Shown here piece after piece: positions 1-5,422 of a DNA stretch of 6,768 nucleotides (the stretch's first letter is position 1; each line of letters opens with the position of its first letter). The DNA comes from Cytophagaceae bacterium (GTDB taxonomy: Bacteria; Bacteroidota; Bacteroidia; Cytophagales; Spirosomataceae), in NCBI GenBank assembly GCA_947461155.1, contig CANHKE010000072.1, positions 1-6,768 on the forward strand. The letters run 5' to 3'. The notes beneath the pieces were generated by a model. That model was not told where the DNA came from. It ran no database searches and saw only the letters and a program-made list of their open reading frames with translations. The position numbers and the translations under genes are program-made.

Positions 1-1
1 A

Positions 2-529
2 ACCTTTGGGGTGGCGACTTCCTTTCCTCATGGTAGTTCTCGACCACAAATTCTCAAAAAAGGTGATGTGGTCATGCTTGATTGTGGTTGCCAAGTGGAT
101 GGATACGAATCCGATATTACGCGGACCGTGGTTTTTGGTGAGCCATCACCGAAACAAATTGACATATGGAATTTAGAGAAACGAGCCCAACAAGCCGGAT
201 TTGAGGCGGCGGTATTAGGTGCGCCATGTGAAAATGTGGATTTGGCAGCTCGTGGATTATTGACCAAAGCGGGTTTCGGCCCCGAATATAAATTACCCGG
301 ACTTCCACACCGCACCGGTCACGGCATCGGTATGGATGGGCACGAATGGGGAAACATGGTTAAGGGCAATACATTACCCCTACAAGTGGGCATGTGTTTC
401 TCGATTGAACCGACGATCGCCATCCCTGGGGAATTCGGCGTACGACTAGAAGATTGTGTGTATATGACGGAACAAGGCCCGAAATGGTTTAGTCAGCCGA
501 GTCCTTCGATTAGTCAGCCGTTTGTTTAG
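2..529 (+). CDS. M24 family Xaa-Pro aminopeptidase (pita-bread metallopeptidase), 5'-truncated by the window edge
   Basis: C-terminal catalytic domain of an aminopeptidase P-like enzyme, a family that removes the N-terminal residue preceding proline using two metal ions. The frame is open from the first complete codon, so the true start lies upstream; the GTG at 11 is internal. Counting from position 2, the five expected metal ligands are present: D27 (LDCG), D38 (in DITRT), H107 (in the TGHGIG motif), E136 (SIEPT) and E150 (RLEDC). The supporting histidine in PHRTGHG and the closing sequence FSQPSPSISQPF also fit the family. About 175 residues are visible, which matches the catalytic domain; an N-terminal creatinase-like domain would lie outside. 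The gene is followed by a single palindromic repeat (543-562) and then, 51 bp after the stop, by the dinB-like gene on the same strand. The exact substrate (Xaa-Pro peptides, or proline dipeptides as in prolidase) cannot be settled from this part. Confidence 0.93.
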   Translation, partial: TFGVATSFPHGSSRPQILKKGDVVMLDCGCQVDGYESDITRTVVFGEPSPKQIDIWNLEKRAQQAGFEAAVLGAPCENVDLAARGLLTKAGFGPEYKLPGLPHRTGHGIGMDGHEWGNMVKGNTLPLQVGMCFSIEPTIAIPGEFGVRLEDCVYMTEQGPKWFSQPSPSISQPFV

Positions 530-542
530 CAAACGCATATAA

Positions 543-562
543 CCTCAGACTTTAGTCTGAGG
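543..562 (+). repeat. Palindromic repeat copy 1 (direct orientation, TTTA centre)
   Basis: CCTCAGACTTTAGTCTGAGG is a perfect palindrome with 9-bp arms, preceded by ATAA and followed by AATTAT. It lies between the peptidase stop (529) and the DinB start (581). It is one of eight copies of the same family in the window. In RNA it would form a GC-rich hairpin and could act as a weak terminator or a 3'-end stabiliser, but no T-run follows, so a strong intrinsic terminator is unlikely. Confidence 0.9.
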
Positions 563-580
563 AATTATCCAAAAAACACT

Positions 581-1033
581 ATGAATCCCTCTATCCACCT
601 CCAAGCCGCTTACATCGAAGCGCGCACGCGTCTCAGCAAAGTGACTGATGCGATCACAGAAACCGATTTAACCAAGAAACTTGGTTCAGCACCTAATTCC
701 ATCGGATTTCTATTGCAGCATATCGCTGAGGTCGAATTGCTATTCTGCAAAAACGTTTTTGGACATGCGGAGGTTAAAGTCGTCGCGCATACCGTGATTG
801 ATCAAAAAGATATGGGTGTTTGGACAGATCTAGCAGCCATTCAATCCTTGCTCGTTGAATCAGGAAATACGATTTCCGCCGTTTTGGCTGCTGTTCCGGA
901 GGCCGACTGGCAATCGCAAATAACAACTAAAGAATTTGGTACCAAAACCAAGGCAGAGGCCTTTGGACGAATCATTTCACATACGGCATACCATGCGGGG
1001 CAGGTGGCAATGATTCAGAAATATGGGATCTAA
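581..1033 (+). CDS. DinB family protein (putative metal-dependent four-helix bundle enzyme)
   Basis: The 150-residue product has the size and helical pattern of DinB/YfiT-like proteins. The three widely spaced histidines that bind the metal in this fold are visible: H47 in LLQHIAE, and H134 and H138 in ISHTAYHAGQ. The motif HxxYHxGQ near the C-terminus is the family's clearest hallmark. Members include DNA-damage-induced proteins and thiol (bacillithiol- or mycothiol-type) transferases; which of these applies cannot be read from the sequence. The ATG at 581 follows an A-rich stretch (CCAAAAAACACT), which is normal for Bacteroidota initiation. The stop at 1031-1033 is followed within 4 bp by the heptanucleotide repeat block. 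The gene converges on the ABC gene across a repeat mosaic and may be co-transcribed with the upstream peptidase gene, although a palindrome separates them. Confidence 0.9.
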   Translation: MNPSIHLQAAYIEARTRLSKVTDAITETDLTKKLGSAPNSIGFLLQHIAEVELLFCKNVFGHAEVKVVAHTVIDQKDMGVWTDLAAIQSLLVESGNTISAVLAAVPEADWQSQITTKEFGTKTKAEAFGRIISHTAYHAGQVAMIQKYGI

Positions 1034-1036
1034 ACT

Positions 1037-1078
1037 TTAGACGTTAGACGTTAGACACTGGACGTTGGACATAGGACG
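1037..1078 (+). repeat. Heptanucleotide tandem repeat, six units of TTAGACG type
   Basis: 42 bp divide exactly into six 7-bp units: TTAGACG, TTAGACG, TTAGACA, CTGGACG, TTGGACA, TAGGACG. The invariant core is GAC at positions 4-6 of each unit. The block starts 4 bp after the DinB stop codon. A second block of the same unit in the same strand orientation lies at the 3' end of the serine hydrolase gene (4171-4202). Confidence 0.88.
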
Positions 1079-1138
1079 TTACTTTTTCTTTGGCAAACCT
1101 ATCAGGATTGCCAAAGTTTGAGATGCGAAGCATCGATT

Positions 1139-1184
1139 CCCCAGGCTGAAGCTAGGGGTAATAACCTCAGACTTTAGTCTGAGC
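1139..1184. repeat. Head-to-head pair of palindromic repeats (copies 2 and 3)
   Basis: Copy 2 at 1139-1158 (CCCCAGGCTGAAGCTAGGGG, TGAA centre, inverted) and copy 3 at 1165-1184 (CCTCAGACTTTAGTCTGAGC, TTTA centre, direct) flank a TAATAA spacer. The polarity follows from the central bases and from the ATAACC-type flank, which both copies point towards the shared middle. This arrangement resembles a BIME, the inverted pair of REP sequences known from other bacteria. Confidence 0.85.
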
Positions 1185-1185
1185 A

Positions 1186-1211
1186 GTAGACGCAAAGTAT
1201 CGCGTCTCTAC
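1186..1211. repeat. GTAGAGACGC-type hairpin, copy A (overlaps ABC stop codon)
   Basis: GTAGACGC (1186-1193) pairs with GCGTCTCTAC (1202-1211); the left arm is two bases shorter than the right. The related 26-bp hairpin at 4208-4233 has the same shortened arm when read in the matching orientation, so the two copies share an ancestor rather than arising independently. The ABC gene reads its TAG stop from the CTA at 1208-1210. Confidence 0.75.
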
Positions 1212-2596
1212 AAAGCCATCGAGAATTTAACACAGTTCGGAACATCTTCCGCGTAATGCGAAACAAAGATTAGCGTCATATCCGAAGAAGCCGCCAATTG
1301 ATTAATCACATCTTTGACCCATTGGACCTGTTCTTGATCCAAGCCCTGACAGGGTTCATCCAAAATCAATAGCGGTGGATTTTTAACAAATGCCCGAGCA
1401 ATCAAAATCATCTTTTGCTCACCCGTAGAAAGCGTATGAAAATGGCGGTCGCGTAAATATCCCAAACCAAACATGGCCAGACATGCATCTACCTGGTCGG
1501 TTTGTTGCTCATTCACCTTACGCGTCACACCCAATAAATCAAACAAACCGGACGCCACGACCGCAAAAGAGGTTCCCGTTTCCTTGAAATACAAATGCAT
1601 TTCCGGACTGACATAGCCAATATTCCGTTTGATATCCCAAATACTCTCACCCGTCCCTCGTTTACGACCAAACAAGGTAATGTCCTGCGAATACGATTGC
1701 GGATTATCCGCCGTAATCAAACTCAACAAAGTAGACTTACCCGCTCCATTTGGCCCCTTCAAAACCCAGCGTTCGCCACGGTTGATTGTCCACGATAATT
1801 GATCCAAAATGGTTTTGGAGCCATAGCGAATGGTGACATTTCGTAAAGAAACAATAGGCGAATCTCCTAAATCCCCAGGCTGAAGCCCGGGGTTATCATT
1901 TTCCTCCCCAGGCTGAAGTCTGGAGATAAGCGTATCTTTTATAACCCCAGACTTCAGTCTGGGGATCACAGGATTACTACCGGACAAATGGTACACTCGA
2001 TTCACAAATTCAGGGATATCCCCACCCGATAAAAACAAGATAAATCGGATGCCTTGGGCGTGTAATTGACTTAATCCGGCCGATAATACCTCCCGACCCG
2101 CTACGTCCAAACCTAAATAGGGGTTATCCAATAATAACCAATCTGGCCTTTGGCCTAACGCTTTAACAATCTGCAAGCGTTTATTTTCGCCGTTGGACAT
2201 TTGCAACAGAGGCTTGTCCAACAAGCCAGCTAGCTCAAACATGGCCACATAATCAGCCACATCCAGCTCTCCCAATTCCTCTCGAACGGTATACGAATCT
2301 TCCGAATCAGCCGAATTAAAGCGCTGCTGGAGATAAAATTCGGAAATATTACTGCGATTCTTGAAGTGATGTTGCTGCTCTACATACAACACAAATGATC
2401 CCTGAAACCACACCTCCCCTTTTCGAAACAAACGACCCGAGAGTGCTTTGGCCAAGGTCGTTTTTCCTGATCCCATCGGACCCACAACGGCCAAACAATC
2501 GTTCGTACCAATCTCAAACGAAATATCCTTCAAGACTTCATGGGAGCCATAAGAGGCCGACAAATGATTGACACGCGCAACGATTTCTTTCGTCAT
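1208..2596 (-). CDS. Tandem ABC ATPase, ModF-like (two nucleotide-binding domains, no membrane domain)
   Basis: 462 residues with two ABC domains and no membrane segment, the architecture of ModF/PhrA-like soluble ATPases. Domain 1 (about 6-206): Walker A GPMGSGKT at 39-46, signature MSNGE at 133-137, Walker B LLLDN ending D157-N158, D-loop GLD at 162-164. Domain 2 (about 248-462): Walker A GPNGAGKST at 281-289, signature LSTGEQ at 389-394, Walker B ILDE ending D413-E414, H-loop H447. Domain 1 has N158 where the catalytic glutamate normally sits and S190 at the expected H-loop histidine, so one composite ATP site looks degenerate and the other complete. The interdomain linker (about 211-242) is encoded by three copies of the palindromic repeat, in frame. 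The stop TAG (1208-1210) lies in the arm of a repeat hairpin. The gene is divergent from the serine hydrolase, with 68 bp between the starts. Substrate and partner are unknown; a molybdate role is not supported by any neighbour. Confidence 0.9.
   Translation of the reverse strand: MTKEIVARVNHLSASYGSHEVLKDISFEIGTNDCLAVVGPMGSGKTTLAKALSGRLFRKGEVWFQGSFVLYVEQQHHFKNRSNISEFYLQQRFNSADSEDSYTVREELGELDVADYVAMFELAGLLDKPLLQMSNGENKRLQIVKALGQRPDWLLLDNPYLGLDVAGREVLSAGLSQLHAQGIRFILFLSGGDIPEFVNRVYHLSGSNPVIPRLKSGVIKDTLISRLQPGEENDNPGLQPGDLGDSPIVSLRNVTIRYGSKTILDQLSWTINRGERWVLKGPNGAGKSTLLSLITADNPQSYSQDITLFGRKRGTGESIWDIKRNIGYVSPEMHLYFKETGTSFAVVASGLFDLLGVTRKVNEQQTDQVDACLAMFGLGYLRDRHFHTLSTGEQKMILIARAFVKNPPLLILDEPCQGLDQEQVQWVKDVINQLAASSDMTLIFVSHYAEDVPNCVKFSMAL
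1873..1964. repeat. Three palindromic repeats inside the ABC coding sequence (copies 4-6)
   Basis: CCCCAGGCTGAAGCCCGGGG (1873-1892, inverted), CCCCAGGCTGAAGTCTGGAG (1906-1925, inverted) and CCCCAGACTTCAGTCTGGGG (1945-1964, direct, perfect palindrome). Copy starts are 33 and 39 bp apart, both multiples of three, so all are read in the same frame on the minus strand. They encode the related peptides IPRLKSG (211-217), ISRLQPGE (224-231) and NPGLQPGD (235-242). The block falls exactly between the end of ABC domain 1 and the first strand of domain 2 (IVSLRNVTIRYG), where an insertion would be tolerated. Confidence 0.9.
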
Positions 2597-2664
2597 AGGG
2601 CAATTTAACAGCCAACAATTTACCGCATTTTTTATACATTGTACCTGATTTAAACCGATAAACC
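2597..2664. promoter_or_regulatory. Divergent intergenic region, presumed promoters for the ABC gene (-) and serine hydrolase (+)
   Basis: The two genes start back to back, so 68 bp must carry both promoters and leaders unless transcription starts inside a gene. On the plus strand TACATTG (2634-2640), 24 bp before the ATG, resembles the Bacteroidota -7 element TAnnTTTG with one T missing. On the minus strand TAAATTG-type stretches occur near the ABC start. No convincing -33 element is seen, so exact promoter positions are guesses. Confidence 0.35.
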
Positions 2665-4188
2665 ATGAAAAAACAATTACTCGTAGGGCTACTCTATTTA
2701 TTGGCCATTCCAGCCCTTAGCCAGTCGCTCCCAAGAAGTACACCAGAAGCGGAAGGTATTTCGTCCGAGGCGATTCAAAAATACATCGAGAAAATCGATC
2801 CTAAAAAACACGAATTACATTCGTATATGCTTATTCGACACGGAAAGGTGATTTCAGAAGCGTGGTGGAAACCGTATGCGGCTGATAAAGTGCATTCCAT
2901 GTACAGCGTTTCCAAGAGTTGGACTTCCACCGCAATCGGTTTTGCCGTAGCGGAAAAACGGTTAACCGTTCAAGATAAAGTCCTTTCATTTTTTCCTGAA
3001 TATGCGGATTTAAAAGATAAACCTTTCATCCAAGACCTACGGGTGCAAGATCTGTTGACGATGTCCGTAGGGCACGAAAAAGAACCGCTTCGCAGTGTCA
3101 TCGTCATGCAGCCCGACTGGATTCGTGGATTTTTGAATCATCCAATCGTTTCCAAACCTGGTACGAAATTCCTTTATAACACTTTGGCAACCTATATGCT
3201 TTCCGCCATTATTCAAAAAGTAACTGGTGAAACAACGTTGGCCTATTTAAAACCACGCTTATTAGTTCCCTTACATATCACCGGTATCGATTGGGAATCA
3301 GACCAAAAAGGCATCAATGTAGGTGGATGGGGTATCCGTGTCAAAACGGAAGACATGGCGAAACTGGGTTTACTGTATTTAAATAAAGGCAAATTTGAAG
3401 GAAAACAAATCCTTCCAGCAGCTTGGGTTGAAGAAGCGACCATTAAGCACATCGACCAAGAACCGGATGCTTCCATGGAAAAACGAACGAATGGCCCAAA
3501 TGCGGATTGGATTCAGGGATATGGCTATCAGTTTTGGCGTAGTAGACATAACTCCTTCCGCGGGGATGGCGCATTTGGACAATATATTTTAATGATGCCA
3601 GAACAAGATGCGGTCTTGATTATTACCTCAGAATCAAAAGATTTGCCGGATGATTTAAATCAAGTTTGGCAACATTTATTACCTGCTTTTCAAGTAAAAG
3701 CATTAGCTCCCAATCCCAAGGCATTAGCCACATTAAAGCAATTTAATGCCTCAAGAAAATTAGATGCTCCCACAAATGATCTACCTTTTAAAAGCATACA
3801 ATCAGCGATTACCTTAGAAAAGAATCAGTTTGATTTTGCGCGCATGCAAATCAAATCAAAAGGTGATGCGGCTGAATTAACGATTACAACCAAAGACTCA
3901 ATCCAGCACAAATTCAAATTGGGTTTTAGAACCTGGGGTATCGGAAAAACAAATTTAATGGGACCGTATGCCCTTCGCGCCGCACGGGTGGATTTAGCCA
4001 AAAAAGCACCTTTTGATTACGCAGGTAGCTACCGAATGTTGGATGACCAATCGATCGAAATCACCTTGCGTTATTTTGAAAGCCCGCATCATTGGACCTT
4101 TACGTGGAAACCGGAGGCGGTTGAAGTGATGAATTCGTTTGAGCCAGGAACAAAAATCGCTTTAAAGCCATTAGACGCTGGACATTAG
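2665..4188 (+). CDS. Secreted serine hydrolase, class C beta-lactamase/penicillin-binding-protein fold
   Basis: 507 residues. Residues 1-20 form a signal peptide (MKKQ, a hydrophobic LLVGLLYLLAIPA stretch, then ALSQ), so the enzyme should act in the periplasm or outside the cell. The beta-lactamase domain spans roughly 25-345: the nucleophile motif SVSK is at S81-K84, the second motif is Y171-N-T instead of the usual YxN, and the third region is GDGAFGQ at 300-306, where related esterases have GHGG-like or HxG motifs. Residues about 350-507 form a second, probably beta-rich domain with no recognised motif. These features suit an esterase or peptidase of the COG1680 type rather than a true beta-lactamase; the substrate is unknown. 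The last five residues (LDAGH) and the TAG stop come from the heptanucleotide repeat that begins at 4171, so the original C-terminus may have been altered. The isomerase follows on the same strand after a 232-bp repeat-rich gap. Confidence 0.9.
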   Translation: MKKQLLVGLLYLLAIPALSQSLPRSTPEAEGISSEAIQKYIEKIDPKKHELHSYMLIRHGKVISEAWWKPYAADKVHSMYSVSKSWTSTAIGFAVAEKRLTVQDKVLSFFPEYADLKDKPFIQDLRVQDLLTMSVGHEKEPLRSVIVMQPDWIRGFLNHPIVSKPGTKFLYNTLATYMLSAIIQKVTGETTLAYLKPRLLVPLHITGIDWESDQKGINVGGWGIRVKTEDMAKLGLLYLNKGKFEGKQILPAAWVEEATIKHIDQEPDASMEKRTNGPNADWIQGYGYQFWRSRHNSFRGDGAFGQYILMMPEQDAVLIITSESKDLPDDLNQVWQHLLPAFQVKALAPNPKALATLKQFNASRKLDAPTNDLPFKSIQSAITLEKNQFDFARMQIKSKGDAAELTITTKDSIQHKFKLGFRTWGIGKTNLMGPYALRAARVDLAKKAPFDYAGSYRMLDDQSIEITLRYFESPHHWTFTWKPEAVEVMNSFEPGTKIALKPLDAGH

Positions 4189-4202
4189 ACGTTTGACGTT
4201 GG
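4171..4202 (+). repeat. Heptanucleotide tandem repeat overlapping the 3' end of the serine hydrolase gene
   Basis: Units TTAGACG, CTGGACA, TTAGACG, TTTGACG and a partial TTGG follow one another at a 7-bp period. The block starts inside the reading frame and supplies the codons for LDAGH plus the TAG stop (4186-4188). It shares unit and strand orientation with the block after the DinB gene (1037-1078). Confidence 0.85.
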
Positions 4203-4207
4203 AAAAT

Positions 4208-4233
4208 GTAGAGACGCGATACCTCGCGTCGAC
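4208..4233. repeat. GTAGAGACGC-type hairpin, copy B
   Basis: GTAGAGACGCGAT faces ACCTCGCGTCGAC, an imperfect inverted repeat of 26 bp. One arm (GTCGACGC on the minus strand) is two bases shorter than the other, as in copy A. Confidence 0.75.
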
Positions 4234-4234
4234 T

Positions 4235-4281
4235 CCTCAGACTAAAGTCTGAGGTTATTAACCCAAGGCTTTAGCCTAGGG
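4235..4281. repeat. Head-to-head pair of palindromic repeats (copies 7 and 8)
   Basis: Copy 7 at 4235-4254 (CCTCAGACTAAAGTCTGAGG, TAAA centre, inverted, perfect) and copy 8 at 4262-4281 (CCCAAGGCTTTAGCCTAGGG, TTTA centre, direct, one arm mismatch) share a TTATTAA spacer. The arrangement mirrors the pair at 1139-1184. Confidence 0.85.
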
Positions 4282-4341
4282 AATCGATGTTTAGCTTCTC
4301 AAACTTGGGTAATCCAAAATGGCTTGCCAAAGAAAATAAGT

Positions 4342-4367
4342 CTTTCGTCGCAAAATTTCGGCGAAAG
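4342..4367 (+). promoter_or_regulatory. Hairpin in the presumed leader of the isomerase gene
   Basis: CTTTCGTCG (4342-4350) and CGGCGAAAG (4359-4367) form a 9-bp stem with one T-G wobble and an 8-nt loop, CAAAATTT. It is 54 bp upstream of the isomerase ATG and just outside composite element copy B. It could be part of the 5' untranslated region, a terminator remnant of the upstream gene, or another repeat module. No T-run follows and no known riboswitch class is recognised. Confidence 0.4.
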
Positions 4368-4420
4368 GATACAATTATCAAAAAGGATTCCTATACTTGA
4401 GTTTATAAACCTGTACACCT

Positions 4421-5422
4421 ATGAAAAAGAATTACAATCACTCCCGTCGGCAATTTTTAGCTGCCGGCTCCCTTGCCTCTTTAGGCCTTTTATTTGCCAA
4501 ACCAGCAGCATTTGCATTTGGCTCAGCGAAACCAGACTCGAAATTTGGTGGCGTTCAAATCGGTTGCATCACGTATTCATACCGAAGCATGCCGGGTTCC
4601 ATCGATGAAATCATTGGTTATTTAACACAATCAGGCATTTCTGCGACTGAATTAATGGGCGATGCCGTAGAGGAATATGCAGGCAAGCCAGTTAACCCGG
4701 TACAAATGCGTTGGGTTCCAGGTCAGCCACGTCCAACATTCACCGACGAGCAACGTGCAGCCATGAAAAAATACCAAGAAGATGTCAAAGCATGGCGCGA
4801 AACCGTTTCTATGGACAAATTCAAAGAAGTTCGCGCGAAATTGGACAAAGCGGGTATCAGTGTTTATGCCTACAAACCCAATGCATTTGGCCCGAACAAT
4901 TCAGATGGCGAAGTGGAATATGCACTAAAGTCTGCTAAAGTTTTAGGTGCGAAATCGGTGACGGTTGAATTGCCAACTGACCCGAAACAAACACAACGAC
5001 TGGGAGATCTTGGTGCAAAACACGGGATTTATTTCGGATATCACGCCCATTTACAAGTAAAGGATACGGCGTTTGATGAAGCGTTGGCACAATCACCTTT
5101 CAACTCGATGAACCTGGATGCAGGTCACTACATCGCGGTAGGTGCGCCACATACCACGGCCAGTTTATTAGCCTTACTCGAAGCGAAAAAAGACCGCATC
5201 ACCTCTTTGCACATCAAAGACCGTACGTCGAAAGAAAACGGGGCGAAGAACCTTGTTTGGGGAACCGGTGATACTCCGTTAAAAGAAATTTTAACGGCCA
5301 TGAAGAAAAATAAATACAAATTCCCAGCAACAATCGAATTGGAATACGACATTCCAGCTGGTTCAGATGCAGTAACGGAAGTAAAAAAATGCGTGGAGTA
5401 CGCAAAAGCGATCTTAGTCTAA
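4421..5422 (+). CDS. Sugar phosphate isomerase/epimerase family protein (xylose isomerase-like TIM barrel) with Tat signal
   Basis: 333 residues. The N-terminus carries a twin-arginine motif, SRRQFL (R9-R10), followed by a hydrophobic stretch to about residue 32, so the folded enzyme is probably exported by Tat. Residues about 44-333 match the AP-endonuclease-2/xylose isomerase-like TIM barrel. Candidate metal and catalytic residues sit at strand ends: E183 (TVELP), H208 and H210 (GYHAH), D233 and H236 (NLDAGHY), H264 (LHIKD), and E306/E308 (IELEYD). An insertion with a PVNPVQMRW and PRPTF segment lies at about 88-108. Family members interconvert sugars or inositols or act on oxidised sugars; the substrate here is not determinable. 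The ATG at 4421 is preferred because it places SRRxFL correctly. The leader shows no clear Shine-Dalgarno sequence. The gene ends 9 bp inside the convergent hydrate dehydratase gene, and its likely terminator lies further inside that gene (5452-5487). Confidence 0.9.
   Translation: MKKNYNHSRRQFLAAGSLASLGLLFAKPAAFAFGSAKPDSKFGGVQIGCITYSYRSMPGSIDEIIGYLTQSGISATELMGDAVEEYAGKPVNPVQMRWVPGQPRPTFTDEQRAAMKKYQEDVKAWRETVSMDKFKEVRAKLDKAGISVYAYKPNAFGPNNSDGEVEYALKSAKVLGAKSVTVELPTDPKQTQRLGDLGAKHGIYFGYHAHLQVKDTAFDEALAQSPFNSMNLDAGHYIAVGAPHTTASLLALLEAKKDRITSLHIKDRTSKENGAKNLVWGTGDTPLKEILTAMKKNKYKFPATIELEYDIPAGSDAVTEVKKCVEYAKAILV

Larger units (their letters stand above)
1084..1211 (+). repeat. Composite hairpin-rich repeat element, copy A
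   Basis: A 128-bp chain of hairpins fills the space between the convergent DinB and ABC genes. In order: CTTTGGCAA/TTGCCAAAG (1088-1116, 9-bp stem, 11-nt loop), GATGC/GCATC (1122-1134), an inverted palindromic repeat (1139-1158), a direct palindromic repeat (1165-1184), and a GTAGACGC/GCGTCTCTAC imperfect hairpin (1186-1211). The same order and much of the same sequence recur in reverse complement at 4208-4336; by hand count about 109 of 129 aligned positions agree. The last bases contain the stop codon of the ABC gene. No protein or known RNA gene is recognised in it. Confidence 0.85.
4208..4336 (-). repeat. Composite hairpin-rich repeat element, copy B (inverted relative to copy A)
   Basis: Read on the minus strand, this 129-bp stretch follows copy A module by module: TTTTCTTTGGCAA, AAGTTTGAGA, CATCGATTCCC, a pair of palindromes separated by TTAATAA, and TATCGCGTCTCTAC. 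The best-conserved parts are the two ends and the 20 bases of the central palindrome (ACCTCAGAC to GTCTGAG, identical). The first hairpin has two mismatches here and the GATGC hairpin is lost, so copy B is the more decayed in that half. It fills most of the gap between the serine hydrolase and the isomerase. Confidence 0.85.

Noticed and set aside
28..315. Minus-strand frames opposite the peptidase
   Set aside because: Antisense to a conserved catalytic domain and without protein-like features.
489..520. 11-bp direct repeat TTAGTCAGCCG (489-499 and 510-520) as an insertion scar
   Set aside because: It encodes the SQP residues at both ends of FSQPSPSISQPF, which fits the normal C-terminus of this peptidase family, so protein sequence explains it.
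1037..1211. CRISPR-like array
   Set aside because: The repeats are either 7-bp tandem units without spacers or palindromes of irregular spacing and mixed orientation; no cas gene is present.
1084..1211. A functional non-coding RNA gene
   Set aside because: The chain of hairpins looks structured, but every module is a repeat that recurs at 4208-4336. No promoter is visible, and a mobile repeat explains it better.
1860..1970. Frameshift or pseudogene in the ABC gene caused by the repeat insertions
   Set aside because: The frame stays open across all three copies and both ABC domains keep their Walker A, signature and D-loop motifs on either side.
4337..4420. Known riboswitch upstream of the isomerase
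   Set aside because: Only a single short stem-loop is present; no conserved aptamer core of any class is recognised.
4324..4608. Small plus-strand gene of 94 codons before the isomerase
   Set aside because: Most of it overlaps the Tat signal and first part of the isomerase in another frame, and it begins in repeat DNA; it is a shadow frame.
4711..4938. 75-codon frame inside the isomerase gene
   Set aside because: Wholly contained in a well-supported gene, with no recognisable motif.
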